58,503 nucleotides of DNA from positions 1 to 58,503 of the forward strand of contig PLRS01000142.1 in the NCBI GenBank assembly GCA_003164035.1, written 5' to 3'. Positions 50,935-58,503 of this stretch are shown here, piece by piece. Within the stretch, counting starts at the first letter, position 1. Each line of letters opens with the position of its first letter. The notes under the pieces are model-generated. The model saw only the letters and a list, made by a program, of their open reading frames with translations, searched no databases and was not told the DNA's origin. The translations under genes were made by a program, and so were the position numbers. The stretch is from Bryobacterales bacterium. GTDB taxonomy: Bacteria; Acidobacteriota; Terriglobia; Bryobacterales; Bryobacteraceae.

Positions 50935-51899
50935 GCCGCTGTCCCCGTCCCTTTGCCGCGGGTGGCCATCACCAGCAGCCGCGCCAGCGCGTTGATGATA
51001 ATGGTGATCAGGAACAGGACTAAGCCCAGTTCCACCAGCGAGCTCTGGTACAGCTTGCCCACGGCCTCGGTGAATTCGTTGGCGATGACGGCGGCGATGG
51101 TGTAGCCGGAAGCCAGCAGGGAGGCGTGGATGTTCGGGTCGTTGCCGATGACCATGGTGACGGCCATGGTTTCGCCCAGCGCTCGCGCCAAGCCCAGGAA
51201 GATCGATCCCAGGATGCCCAGCCGAGCGTACGGCACTACCACCTGCGAAGTGGATTCCCACCGCGTGGCGCCCAGCGCCAGGGCGGCTTCCCGCTGGTCG
51301 CGGGGCACCTCCAGCAGGGACTCGCGCGAGATGGAAATGATAAAAGGAAACGTCATCACGGCCAGGACCACGCCGGCCGCCAGGTATCCGAAACCCAGGG
51401 CGGGGCCGCGGAACAGAACGCCCACTCCGGGAACTTCACCCAATGTGGACTTGAGGAACGGCTCCACGTAATCGCGCAACAAAGGAACGATCGTGAAGGC
51501 TCCCAGCAATCCGTAAATCACGCTGGGAACGGCGGCCAGCAGCTCCACCAGAAAGGTGCATGCGTCGGCCCATTTGGGAGGCGCGAGCTCGGCCAGAAAA
51601 ATCGCCGCTCCCACTCCCAGGGGCACGGAGATGAGCAACGCCAGCACCGACGTCAACAGCGTTCCATAGACGAACGGGAGTGCGCCAAAATCGCCGGCCA
51701 CCGGGTCCCAGTTGGTGCCGGCGAAAAAGTGCAGCCCGAATTTCGCGCGCGATGGCCCGGAGCTCTGCCAAAGCTGCGAGATCAGCAGTACCGTCACCAG
51801 GAGCACACTGGCGGCGAAGACCAGGGTGAGGAGCCGGGCGCTTTGATCGCCGCTCCACACCCTGCGCTTTGGCTTTACCGCGATGGCCGGGGCCGACAT
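50931..51899 (-). CDS. pstC: Phosphate ABC transporter permease PstC
   Basis: A 322-residue permease with six or seven membrane helices. A characteristic loop SRESLLEVPRDQREAALALGATRWESTSQVVVPYARLGI (about 195-235) contains the EAA motif, and ARALGETMAVTMVIGN (about 243) is a typical PstC segment. Start MSAPAIAVKPKRRVW at 51899 lies 2 bp after the pstS stop; the extended frame to 52007 lies within pstS and is not used. Confidence 0.96.
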   Translation of the reverse strand: MSAPAIAVKPKRRVWSGDQSARLLTLVFAASVLLVTVLLISQLWQSSGPSRAKFGLHFFAGTNWDPVAGDFGALPFVYGTLLTSVLALLISVPLGVGAAIFLAELAPPKWADACTFLVELLAAVPSVIYGLLGAFTIVPLLRDYVEPFLKSTLGEVPGVGVLFRGPALGFGYLAAGVVLAVMTFPFIISISRESLLEVPRDQREAALALGATRWESTSQVVVPYARLGILGSIFLGLARALGETMAVTMVIGNDPNIHASLLASGYTIAAVIANEFTEAVGKLYQSSLVELGLVLFLITIIINALARLLVMATRGKGTGTAA

Positions 51900-51901
51900 G
51901 C

Positions 51902-52915
51902 TTATTTCACGAGCGAAATCTGCTTCAGTTCCTTCGCTACCACTTCCTTCGGCAGGGGAGCGTAGCCCAGACCCTCGGCTTCCTTCTGCCCATCGTTCAG
52001 CATCCACTGCAGGAAGTTGGTAATAGCCTTACGCTTGGCCGCATCGGGAATCTGGCTGGGAATGAGCAGCCAGGTGAAGGTGGAAATGGGATAGGCGGCC
52101 TTGCCGGGGGCGTTGACGATGGAGACGCGGAAATCGGCCGGCATGGCCTTGGCCGCACCGACGGCGGCCGCGGTAACCGCGGCAGCGTCGGCATTGACGA
52201 ATGCCCCGCTCTTGTTCTTCAACGTGGCATAGGAAATCTTGTTTTGGGTGGCGTAGATCAGCTCCACATAGCCGATCGATCCAGGCGTGCTTTTGACCAT
52301 TCCCGAAACCCCGTCGCTGCCCTTCTGGCCGGTGCCGGCGGGCCACTTCGGCGAAGGCGCGGCGCCCACTTTGCTCTTCCACTCCGCGCTCACCGAAGAA
52401 AGGTAGTCGGTGAAAACGAAGGTCGTGCCGCTGCCGTCGGACCGGTGTACCACCAGGATGTCCTGCGATGGCAGTTTCACGCCGGGGTTGTCCCTGGCGA
52501 TGGCGGCATCGTTCCATTTGCCGATCTTGCCCAAAAAGATGCCGGCCAGAGTGTCGGCGGAGACCTTCAACTGCCGGCTGATGCCGGGCACGTTGTAAAT
52601 GATCGCCACGCCGCCGAGGACGGTCGGGAAATGCAGCGGCTTTACTTTCAGATCGGCGATCTGTGCGTCGGTCATGGGCACGTCCGACGCCCCGAAGTCC
52701 ACCGTGCCGGCAGTCAACTGCTGGATGCCGGCGCCCGAGCCGATCGACTGGTAGTTGATCTGCGCGCCGGTCTTATTCTTGAATTCGTTGAACCATTGTG
52801 AATAGATCGCGTTGGGGAACGTCGCCCCCGCCGCGTTAATGGATTGCCCCGCCGCAATCCCCGCGCACCAGAGTCCGGCAAACCCGGCCAGGGCCAGAGT
52901 CCTGCTCTTCCTCAT
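51902..52915 (-). CDS. pstS: Phosphate-binding periplasmic protein PstS
   Basis: This 337-residue solute-binding protein captures phosphate for PstCAB. It has a signal peptide (RTLALAGFAGLWCAGIAAG), then INAAGATFPNAIYSQWFNEF, the classical PstS opening. Phosphate-contact segments are visible: SIGSGAGIQQL (about 60), DFGASDVPMT (about 73), and RSDGSGTTFVFTDYL (about 155). It is preceded by 121 bp containing three 11-bp-spaced GTTACAA-like repeats (a possible Pho box). Induction by phosphate starvation is likely by homology. Confidence 0.97.
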   Translation of the reverse strand: MRKSRTLALAGFAGLWCAGIAAGQSINAAGATFPNAIYSQWFNEFKNKTGAQINYQSIGSGAGIQQLTAGTVDFGASDVPMTDAQIADLKVKPLHFPTVLGGVAIIYNVPGISRQLKVSADTLAGIFLGKIGKWNDAAIARDNPGVKLPSQDILVVHRSDGSGTTFVFTDYLSSVSAEWKSKVGAAPSPKWPAGTGQKGSDGVSGMVKSTPGSIGYVELIYATQNKISYATLKNKSGAFVNADAAAVTAAAVGAAKAMPADFRVSIVNAPGKAAYPISTFTWLLIPSQIPDAAKRKAITNFLQWMLNDGQKEAEGLGYAPLPKEVVAKELKQISLVK

Positions 52916-52952
52916 TTCGACTTTATTCCTTTCTCCAAGTTCTCACGCTGAA

Positions 52953-52981
52953 GTTACAAACGTGTTGCTGCGTCGTTACAA
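52953..52981. promoter_or_regulatory. Possible Pho box: 11-bp-spaced direct repeats upstream of pstS
   Basis: On the plus strand the heptamers GTTACAA (52953), GTTGCTG (52964) and GTTACAA (52975) are spaced exactly 11 bases apart, with a further GCAACGA at 52986. On the minus strand, read toward pstS, these become TTGTAAC repeats starting about 66 bases upstream of the ATG. Eleven-base spacing of seven-base units is the geometry of PhoB sites. The sequence differs from the Escherichia consensus, so recognition by a local PhoB is inferred. Confidence 0.5.
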
Positions 52982-53036
52982 TTCCGCAACGAAAGCAACT
53001 GCCGTATTATCTAAACGTTATGAGCTTGCGCCGGGC

Positions 53037-54728
53037 CTACTTCGAGGCCGGAACGCCGCCGGGAAGGGTATAGCGAACGTCCAGGTAGATGGTGTTGTCG
53101 TGGGTAGCTTTGGGTGCGCCCGCCGCTACGTACCAGGGATCGCGAGTGAGATACTCGTATTGGCCGATCAGACTCAACGCGCCGTAGCGCGCGTCCTTCC
53201 AGAAGGTATTGGTAAAGCCGATCGTGAACTCCTGAATGGCCCGGTTCTGGCTGTTGGCCGAGCCGCGGTAACCGTAGCCGACCAGGCTCGTTCCGTTGGC
53301 ATCCAGGGCCACGTCGCGGCCGATATAGATGCCGCCGTAATAGCCCCAAAGCAGGAGATTCTTGGTGGCATTGGCCTCGAAGCCTTCATTGACGCCGCCC
53401 GAGTGGACGGGGCTGATGCTGCCGTCGGAGCGGACCGCGAAATCGGGCGCCTGGCCGAACATATAGCGGCCGCCGCCGTCGCTCCAATAATTGTTGGAGA
53501 TCACGCGGAAGTTTTTGACCACTTCCAGGTTGGCGTTGACCGAGCCGCCCACGCCCGCCTTGGTGAAATACTCGCCGGAGCTGGGTGTGCCGGTGGTCGT
53601 GTTCCACAGCTTGAAAGTGCTCTCGATGCCGGCAACTTCAATGTGTACGCGCGAGGTTGGATCCGCGGCCACCTTGGCAATGAAGTCGGGAGCTACGTTG
53701 GGGGTGGAAAGATAACTGGTGCTGGTGTTGTCGATTTCCGTGCCCGCGAGGCCCGTCAGCGCCGACGGCAAGACAACCGAGGAACCGCCCGAAGACCCGC
53801 CCATGTACTGGTTCGGATTTTCCGCGGAGAAGCCGATAGCGACCTGGTCGGTGGGATGGAAGACCACGCGCACGCCCGGTTGCCGCGTCCAGGTCAAGCC
53901 CGCCAGGTAGTTGACGTCCATCACCTGGCTAAAAAAGATGTCCGCCGGCAGAGGTGAAATGCCTTTTCGGTTGGGAGTGAGCATGGACCAGCTCTGGCCG
54001 GCCAGAAACTCCGTCTTACCCTTGCGGAGATCGACCCAGTACAGGCGGATGCGCGGCACGAAGGCGCCATTGGTAACGCCGATGGCGTTGCTCCCGCTGG
54101 TACCCAGAAAGTCCATTTCGTTATAGCCGATGAAGTGGGCCCCCTTCCAGTCGCCATCGATGCGGAAACCAATCCGCGAGTTCTGCGGGCTGAAGCGGAA
54201 TTCGGAAAGCTTGCCGGCGGTCGCGTTGTTGTATGGCACGCTGCCGAAACTGCTGCCGATACCCGAGCCAGCGTCCTTGTCGCGCCATACCCCGGTTAAA
54301 TCCATGAAACCAACCGGCATGATGGTGATGTTGCCGAGCTGCAATTGCAGCGGCGAAGGGGCATTGGAGTTATCCGCCTGGGCGGGTGGATAGTAGACGG
54401 GAGAAGGACTGGGCGCCGCCGGGGACGCGGAAGCCGTGGAAGGCAGCGTACCGGTGGTGCTGGCCACCAGGCCGCCCACGTGAGGCGCGGGAGCCGGAGC
54501 CGGCTTCGCCGCGCTGACCGCGCTCGCCGCGTTTGAAGCGGCCAGGCGATCGAGCGCACGCTGTTGATCCGCCAACGCCCTCTGCAGCAGGTCGATCTCT
54601 TTCTGTTGGGTGGCCAACCGGGCCTTCAATTGTTCCACTTCGTCGTTGTTTCCGCTCTGGGCCTGGACAACGTGCAAGCCCAATACGGACCACAAACACA
54701 TCACGAGTGCTAGTTTCGCGGGTCTCAT
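53037..54728 (-). CDS. Outer-membrane porin with N-terminal coiled coil (phosphate-locus porin)
   Basis: This 563-residue protein has a signal peptide (KLALVMCLWSVLGLHVVQAQ), a short coiled-coil (about 28-65: VEQLKARLATQQKEIDLLQRA), a low-complexity Pro/Ala linker (about 70-120), then a beta-barrel-like region. The barrel shows alternating hydrophobic strands, such as SRIGFRIDGDWKGAHFIGYNEMDF and FRVISNNYWSDGG, ending DNTIYLDVRYTL; it does not quite end in a classical terminal Phe. The coiled coil probably trimerises or anchors the barrel to peptidoglycan, as in OprO/P-like and DcaP-like porins. It precedes pstS on the same strand after a 121-bp gap. Phosphate transport is suggested by location only. 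Confidence 0.75.
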   Translation of the reverse strand: MRPAKLALVMCLWSVLGLHVVQAQSGNNDEVEQLKARLATQQKEIDLLQRALADQQRALDRLAASNAASAVSAAKPAPAPAPHVGGLVASTTGTLPSTASASPAAPSPSPVYYPPAQADNSNAPSPLQLQLGNITIMPVGFMDLTGVWRDKDAGSGIGSSFGSVPYNNATAGKLSEFRFSPQNSRIGFRIDGDWKGAHFIGYNEMDFLGTSGSNAIGVTNGAFVPRIRLYWVDLRKGKTEFLAGQSWSMLTPNRKGISPLPADIFFSQVMDVNYLAGLTWTRQPGVRVVFHPTDQVAIGFSAENPNQYMGGSSGGSSVVLPSALTGLAGTEIDNTSTSYLSTPNVAPDFIAKVAADPTSRVHIEVAGIESTFKLWNTTTGTPSSGEYFTKAGVGGSVNANLEVVKNFRVISNNYWSDGGGRYMFGQAPDFAVRSDGSISPVHSGGVNEGFEANATKNLLLWGYYGGIYIGRDVALDANGTSLVGYGYRGSANSQNRAIQEFTIGFTNTFWKDARYGALSLIGQYEYLTRDPWYVAAGAPKATHDNTIYLDVRYTLPGGVPASK

Positions 54729-54739
54729 ATCGAAACGTG

Positions 54740-54745
54740 AGTATA
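54740..54745 (-). promoter_or_regulatory. Candidate -10 element upstream of the porin gene
   Basis: Minus-strand TATACT lies about 12 bases before the porin ATG. A clear -35 is not seen at 17 bp. A single GTTACAA on the plus strand (54811-54817) shares the pst repeat motif further upstream, which could mean joint control, but spaced copies are weak. Confidence 0.3.
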
Positions 54746-54873
54746 ATCGGCGGAAAACTACAATTCGATGAGAGTCGCTTTGCGGAAAGATTATTCCAAG
54801 CTGCGATTTGGTTACAAACCACGCGGATAACCGGCACGTGGGCGCCAGGCTGGACGGTCCGGGAGTCCCGGTC

Positions 54874-55251
54874 CTACCCGCCCACGGCTTGCCGTTCGGC
54901 CTCGGCCAACTCGCGGGCGTGGCGCTCCAGGCCGGGGCGGAGAACGGTCACCAGATCCTTCTCCATATCTTCGCCGGTGCGCACCAGTTCCCCCAGGTGG
55001 AGGGCGGCCAGGCGCCCGCACCAGGCGTCATCCATCGGCCTGCCCATAGCTTGGCTAACCGCCAGCAGGTCGGCGTGCGGCAGGGCGATGGTCTTGGCCG
55101 TGTGGGTGTTATCCTCGGCGGTGAGCCGAAACTTCACATCCACGGTATCGGCGTGACGAATGGAAATGGCCGTTTGCAGCCACTGGAGCAGCACCCGGTA
55201 CTTGCGGCCAAACGGGTCCGGCCCGGCTTCGAACTGGCGGAAGTTGAGCAT
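54874..55251 (-). CDS. Uncharacterised 125-residue protein
   Basis: I do not recognise the family. The protein is soluble by composition, with no signal peptide or membrane segment. The middle reads as beta strands (SIRHADTVDVKFRLTAEDNTHTAKTIALPHADLLAVSQAM) and the C terminus as a long helix (DMEKDLVTVLRPGLERHARELAEAERQ). It diverges from the zinc dehydrogenase gene with 55 bp between starts. Coding is supported by reading-frame length and amino-acid quality compared with overlapping frames; there is no strong ribosome binding site. Confidence 0.6.
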   Translation of the reverse strand: MLNFRQFEAGPDPFGRKYRVLLQWLQTAISIRHADTVDVKFRLTAEDNTHTAKTIALPHADLLAVSQAMGRPMDDAWCGRLAALHLGELVRTGEDMEKDLVTVLRPGLERHARELAEAERQAVGG

Positions 55252-55306
55252 CTCCCGCTATCTTATCAATAGCGGCAGTTCGACGACATCGCCGCTGGGA
55301 GCCTTA

Positions 55307-56344
55307 ATGCTGGTAGCTGAATTGACGGCGCCGCGCGAATTTCGCCTGGCGCAACAAGAGATCGAAGAACCCCAACCGGGCGAAGTGCAGGTGCGGGTCG
55401 ATTCCGTGGGCCTGTGCGGCTCGGATCTGCATTCGTACACGGAAGGGGGCGTCGGCGATACGCCCTGCCAATACCCTATGATTCTGGGGCACGAGCCCGC
55501 CGGAACGGTGGTCGCCGTGGGCGCTGGCGTGACCGGCTGGTCTCGCGGCGACCGCGCCGTCCTGGAGCCCGCTCTGTATTGCTACCACTGCGAATTCTGC
55601 CATTCCGGGCGGCACAACATCTGTGCCAACATCCGTTTTCTGAGCACTCCGGGAAACCCCGGCTTCTTTCGCGAACGGGTCAATCTGCCGATCTCCAACG
55701 TACTGCCGCTGCCGGATGGGGTCTCGACCGACGTCGGCACCCTGGCCGAGCCCCTGGCCATCACCCTCCACTCGGTGAAACTCGCCCGCGTGGACGTGGG
55801 AGAAACCGTGGCCGTGTGGGGCGCCGGCCCGATCGGGCTGTGCACCATCGCCTGCCTTAAGTTGGCTGGCGCCGGGCGCATTTTCGCCGTCGAGCCGGTG
55901 GCCCACCGCCGCGAACTGGCCAAGCACATGGGCGCGGACGCCACGCTCGACCCGGCTTCGGTGGACGCCGCCCGCCAGATCGTGGCCGATACCGGCGGAC
56001 GCGGTGTGGATTGCGCCATCGATTGCGCCGCCAAGGGCGACACCATCAATGCCGGCATCCGTGCCGCGCGCAACGGCGGCCGCGTGGTGCTCACCGGTAT
56101 TCACTCCGCCACCCACGTGGAGTTCGAAGTCTCGCCCATGCGCCGCAAAGAACTCGCCATTTTGAACGTGCGCCGCAACAATCACGAATCGGAAACCGCC
56201 GTGAAGCTGATCGCGAGCCACACTGCGTGGTTTGCCCCCCTGGTCACGCACACGCGGCCGCTCAATCGAATCGCGGATGCCTTCCAGCTCACCGAAGCGT
56301 ACGCCGACGGCGTCGGCAAAATGATCGTGCGCTGCGCGGAATGA
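55307..56344 (+). CDS. Zinc-dependent medium-chain alcohol/polyol dehydrogenase
   Basis: This 345-residue MDR enzyme resembles sorbitol, xylitol or L-threonine dehydrogenases. The catalytic zinc site includes VGLCGSDLHSY (Cys about 39) and GHEPAGTVVAVG (His-Glu about 66). In the structural-zinc loop, YCYHCEFCHSGRHNIC carries four cysteines with normal spacing. The NAD site is VWGAGPIGLCTIACL (about 170), followed by a conserved acidic residue in FAVEP (favouring NAD). Start at 55307 has GGGAG upstream; longer frames run into the neighbouring gene. The substrate is open; a polyol or sugar alcohol is most likely. Confidence 0.9.
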   Translation: MLVAELTAPREFRLAQQEIEEPQPGEVQVRVDSVGLCGSDLHSYTEGGVGDTPCQYPMILGHEPAGTVVAVGAGVTGWSRGDRAVLEPALYCYHCEFCHSGRHNICANIRFLSTPGNPGFFRERVNLPISNVLPLPDGVSTDVGTLAEPLAITLHSVKLARVDVGETVAVWGAGPIGLCTIACLKLAGAGRIFAVEPVAHRRELAKHMGADATLDPASVDAARQIVADTGGRGVDCAIDCAAKGDTINAGIRAARNGGRVVLTGIHSATHVEFEVSPMRRKELAILNVRRNNHESETAVKLIASHTAWFAPLVTHTRPLNRIADAFQLTEAYADGVGKMIVRCAE

Positions 56345-56784
56345 GCCGCCGGTTCTCCCGCGTGGCGAGGCAGTGGGAACTGTCCCCGGCAATAGACTTC
56401 CACTAACCGAAGCGGTCTATCGCACCCCCGGCCGGCGCCGTAGAATGGGGGGCACGTGATCGCATTTCCGCTATCGATGCGGTGGTTTCCGGGCTGGAGC
56501 CGGCCGGACCAGCGGAGCCATGGAACGGCTGCCAACTCTTTAGGGGCCAGCGAAAAGAAAAGTTCGGGGACTACCAGTACTATTGCACTCAATTTCTACA
56601 GAGTACGCCAGCCTGACAGTGCTATAATCGAACCTTATGTCAGTCCCTTAAATCCGTCGAACCTAATGGGGTGCAATTCAGCCCCATCCAATCCGCCGCC
56701 GCGCCACCGAGCCCCTTTCATCCACATTTTCTCGGTCCCGACGCAGGCGGCCACTTCCAACTTCTAATCAAAGGAGTATTTTTG
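56345..56784. other. Intergenic region with a promoter-like site
   Basis: No credible gene is seen. It contains an extended -10 type sequence (TGCTATAATC at 56620-56629) about 157 bases before the start of the lysozyme-like gene. A ribosome binding site AAAGGAG lies immediately upstream of that start. Small ORFs through here lack family resemblance. Confidence 0.5.
56620..56629 (+). promoter_or_regulatory. Extended -10 promoter candidate
   Basis: TGCTATAATC contains a perfect TATAAT with TGn before it. This combination can act without a good -35, and none was found at 17 bp. Position and strand point to the gene starting at 56785. Confidence 0.5.
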
Positions 56785-57261
56785 ATGAGGAAACTGTTGT
56801 CTAGTGGTTTGGCTGTTTTTACGGGAGTCGTCTGCACGCCGCTGGTAGTTTCGCCGTTGCAGATGCACAAAACGCCGGTTCCCGAGTTCCGAATCGATCA
56901 AAGGTTGCAAATTCTGCGTAGTTTTTTCCAGCAGTTTGGCTGTCCGGCGCGAGATTACGCGCACCTCTTCCTGGAGGCGTCGGATGCCTACAATCTGGAC
57001 TGGCGCCTGCTTCCAAGTCTTTCCTATGTAGAATCGACAGGCGGTAAAGCGGCCCACGGGAACAATCTGTTCGGCTGGGACAACGGCAAGGCGCACTTCC
57101 CCACCCTGGCCGCCGGCATCCACGAGGTCGGCTACCAACTCAGCCACGCCCGCAGGTTCCGGGCCAAGGACCTGAATCACCTGTTGGCCACCTACAATCC
57201 AAGCGAATCGTATATCGAGCGGGTGAAGTCCGTCATGCGGCAAATTTCACCCACGGAATAG
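56785..57261 (+). CDS. Exported lysozyme/glucosaminidase-like protein
   Basis: This 158-residue protein has an N-terminal export signal (RKLLSSGLAVFTGVVC), followed by a small lysozyme-fold-like domain with YNLDWRLLPSLSYVESTGGK (catalytic Glu candidate), NNLFGWDNGKAHFPTLAAGIHEVG (about 85-110) and LNHLLATYNPSESYIERVKSVM. The pattern of an ESxxG-type Glu followed by a GWDNG turn matches bacterial glucosaminidase or SLT-like domains acting on peptidoglycan. The ribosome site AAAGGAG and an extended -10 support the start at 56785. It converges with a small membrane protein gene. Activity on the cell wall is inferred. Confidence 0.75.
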   Translation: MRKLLSSGLAVFTGVVCTPLVVSPLQMHKTPVPEFRIDQRLQILRSFFQQFGCPARDYAHLFLEASDAYNLDWRLLPSLSYVESTGGKAAHGNNLFGWDNGKAHFPTLAAGIHEVGYQLSHARRFRAKDLNHLLATYNPSESYIERVKSVMRQISPTE

Positions 57262-57276
57262 GCGACGGGCCGCAGC

Positions 57277-57423
57277 TCAAGACGCCAATCGGACCACAAA
57301 ATACAACCCGGCGAACAGGGCCACCGAGAGAATCGCGACAACTGTGTATAGAAGCGCACGATCTCTCGTGGTCGACTCTCGCCGTTGGTCGGCCTTCATC
57401 TGCTCCGCGAGGCTGTCAAACAT
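57277..57423 (-). CDS. Small single-pass membrane protein (48 residues)
   Basis: A polar N-terminal half (FDSLAEQMKADQRRESTTRDR) is followed by one hydrophobic segment (LLYTVVAILSVALFAGLYFVV, about 25-45). The start at 57423 is preceded by AGGAGGTG 6-8 bases upstream, one of the best ribosome binding sites in the window, so it is very likely translated even though it is short. Longer upstream frames lack support. Function unknown; the stop lies 15 bp from the convergent lysozyme-like gene. Confidence 0.75.
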   Translation of the reverse strand: MFDSLAEQMKADQRRESTTRDRALLYTVVAILSVALFAGLYFVVRLAS

Positions 57424-57850
57424 GGAACACCTCCTATGACGCCGGTATAAAAGCGGGCAGGTCGTTAATGGCCCGCGGAACCAGATTCTGGCTGATTGTA
57501 GCCCTTTTTCGGTGCGCTTCCAAGGGCCAATTCTCAGGGTCAATTTTCAACGCGGCGAGGTAGCCCGCGAACGAATCCGCCCTTGATCGCAGGCGCGCCC
57601 GCACAGGCGGTTAGTGGGCGCGCTGGCGCATTCCAGTACCAGGCTGCCGTTGACAACCTTGCACAGACCGGCGTATATTTGCTAACATACTGATCCAACA
57701 GTGGTTGCGGTATCGGCGCACGCTCTCGGGTCTCGTCGACAAGATTTCGCAGAACGTGCCGGATGCCTCGTTCACGCAGCCTGCCGCGCTGGTTCTTAAC
57801 TAATTTAGAAAAGGCGGTAGCGGTTGGACGAGGTTCGGGGGAATAAGGGA
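57424..57850. other. Intergenic region and long leader of rpsA
   Basis: No gene seen. Holds the rpsA promoter at 57650-57679, then about 165 bases of untranslated leader before the ATG. The leader is AT-moderate and may fold, but I cannot assign a known riboswitch. A leader of this length is compatible with autogenous control, as documented for S1 in Escherichia. Confidence 0.5.
57650..57679 (+). promoter_or_regulatory. Sigma70-type promoter for rpsA
   Basis: TTGACA at 57650-57655 and TATATT at 57674-57679 are separated by 18 bases. The first hexamer is a perfect -35 consensus and the second has five of six -10 bases. Transcription would start near 57686. Confidence 0.65.
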
Positions 57851-58503
57851 ATGGCGGCAGACCAGAAATTCGGGCAGGTCGATCAGACGGCGCCGGACAA
57901 CTACGAGAACCTTCTCGACGACTACAGCCATTTCGCGCCTCCGGCTTCCGATGAAGTGCTGGCAGGCCGTGTCCTCAGCATCACCGCCAAGGACGTGATC
58001 GTCGATTTCGGATACAAATCGGAAGGCCTCGTCCCCATCGAACAATTTCAGACTCCCACCGGTGAAATCACGGTGCATCCGGGCGACGCCGTGGAAGTCA
58101 TGATCGAGCACGGCGAGCAGCCCGAAGGCTACGTGCTGCTCTCGCACACGCGCGCCATGCGCCTCAAGGTCTGGGACACGCTGGAAAAGGCTTTTCAAGA
58201 ACAACTGGTTTTGTCCGGGCGCGTGCTGGGCCGCGTCAAAGGCGGTCTGGCGGTGGATGTGGGCATCAAGGCTTTCATGCCCGGTTCGCAGGCGGACCCG
58301 CGCCCCCTGCACAACCTGGATGCCTTGATCGGACAGGATATTCCGGTGCGCGTGGTGAAGCTCAACCGGCGGCGCGGCAACGTGGTGGTTTCGCGCAAAG
58401 CCGTAGTGGAAGAGGAAATTCACGACCGCAAGACGGCCACGCTGGAACATCTGGAAGAGGGCGCGGTGGTCACCGGCACGGTGAAGAACCTGACCGACTA
58501 CGG
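57851..58503 (+). CDS. rpsA: 30S ribosomal protein S1, 5' part only (runs off the window)
   Basis: The first 217 codons are present and the frame is open at the window edge. S1 binds mRNA and helps initiation on the 30S subunit. Repeated S1 (OB-fold) domains are visible: the first at about 35-105 (DEVLAGRVLSITAKDVIVDFGYKSEGLVP) and the second at about 120-190 (VLGRVKGGLAVDVGIKAFMPGSQ, with VVKLNRRRGNVVVSR). A third begins at GAVVTGTVKNLTDYG near 205. Order and spacing match bacterial S1. Start at 57851 (MAADQKFGQVDQ) has GGGGGA about 8-14 bases upstream; no in-frame stop separates it from the window end. Confidence 0.93.
   Translation, partial: MAADQKFGQVDQTAPDNYENLLDDYSHFAPPASDEVLAGRVLSITAKDVIVDFGYKSEGLVPIEQFQTPTGEITVHPGDAVEVMIEHGEQPEGYVLLSHTRAMRLKVWDTLEKAFQEQLVLSGRVLGRVKGGLAVDVGIKAFMPGSQADPRPLHNLDALIGQDIPVRVVKLNRRRGNVVVSRKAVVEEEIHDRKTATLEHLEEGAVVTGTVKNLTDY

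Noticed and set aside
1-58503. tRNA or rRNA genes
   Set aside because: I saw no cloverleaf with CCA-type end or conserved rRNA segments by eye; a covariance search would be decisive and could not be run.

Overview
The window is GC-rich, gene-dense bacterial DNA. It looks chromosomal and Acidobacteriota-like, most plausibly the Bryobacterales/Solibacterales side. That placement is inferred from family content: an acidobacterial-type MacB-like ABC permease, a Ser/Thr kinase with a TPR tail, a tannase-family esterase, a GMC oxidoreductase paired with a 'gluconate dehydrogenase subunit 3' protein, and many palindromic intergenic repeats. It is not taken from a marker gene. I see no tRNA, rRNA, CRISPR array, prophage or intact transposase.

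Layout. 1-2.1 kb: a palindromic repeat and a broken copy of an unnamed protein family. 2.1-10.9 kb (minus strand): a cell-envelope signalling operon, FHA protein > PP2C phosphatase with an extracytoplasmic beta-helix > Ser/Thr kinase with TPR tail > one polypeptide joining a RodA/FtsW-type SEDS glycosyltransferase to a class B penicillin-binding protein > second FHA protein. It is the counterpart of the actinobacterial fhaA-fhaB-pstP-rodA-pbpA-pknA-pknB locus. 11-25 kb: mostly single metabolic genes (GMC dehydrogenase pair, dxs, SDR, tannase-like esterase, M2 dipeptidase, VOC protein, ABC permease, aquaporin). 25-29.8 kb (plus strand): a trans-4-hydroxyproline catabolic operon (deaminase, epimerase, three-subunit D-hydroxyproline dehydrogenase), into which a palindromic element has been inserted.

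29.8-48.3 kb: a surface-glycan locus, nearly all on the minus strand with overlapping genes. It has glucose-1-phosphate cytidylyltransferase (rfbF), the PMP/[2Fe-2S] 3-dehydrase rfbH, two sugar SDRs, a YerE-like thiamine-diphosphate enzyme, a HAD phosphatase, a NeuB-type synthase, an FkbM methyltransferase, three GT2 glycosyltransferases, a radical SAM protein, a flippase, a class I methyltransferase and a large membrane protein. The set points to a CDP-linked 3,6-dideoxy sugar, possibly carrying a two-carbon branch. 48.5-54.7 kb (minus): a porin followed by pstS-pstC-pstA-pstB-phoU, with 11-bp-spaced direct repeats resembling a Pho box ahead of pstS. 54.8-58.5 kb: a small unknown gene, a zinc-dependent dehydrogenase, an exported lysozyme-like protein, a 48-residue membrane protein and the 5' part of rpsA (ribosomal protein S1) with a good promoter and a long leader.

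A second theme is repeats. Long REP-like palindromes sit between genes, and in two places a ~127-bp MITE-like inverted-repeat element lies inside an arm of such a palindrome. A different ~245-bp palindromic element lies between two hydroxyproline genes that were probably overlapping. The most unusual items for follow-up are the SEDS-PBP fusion with its kinase/FHA operon, the putative branched-dideoxysugar cluster with its radical SAM enzyme, and the nested repeats.
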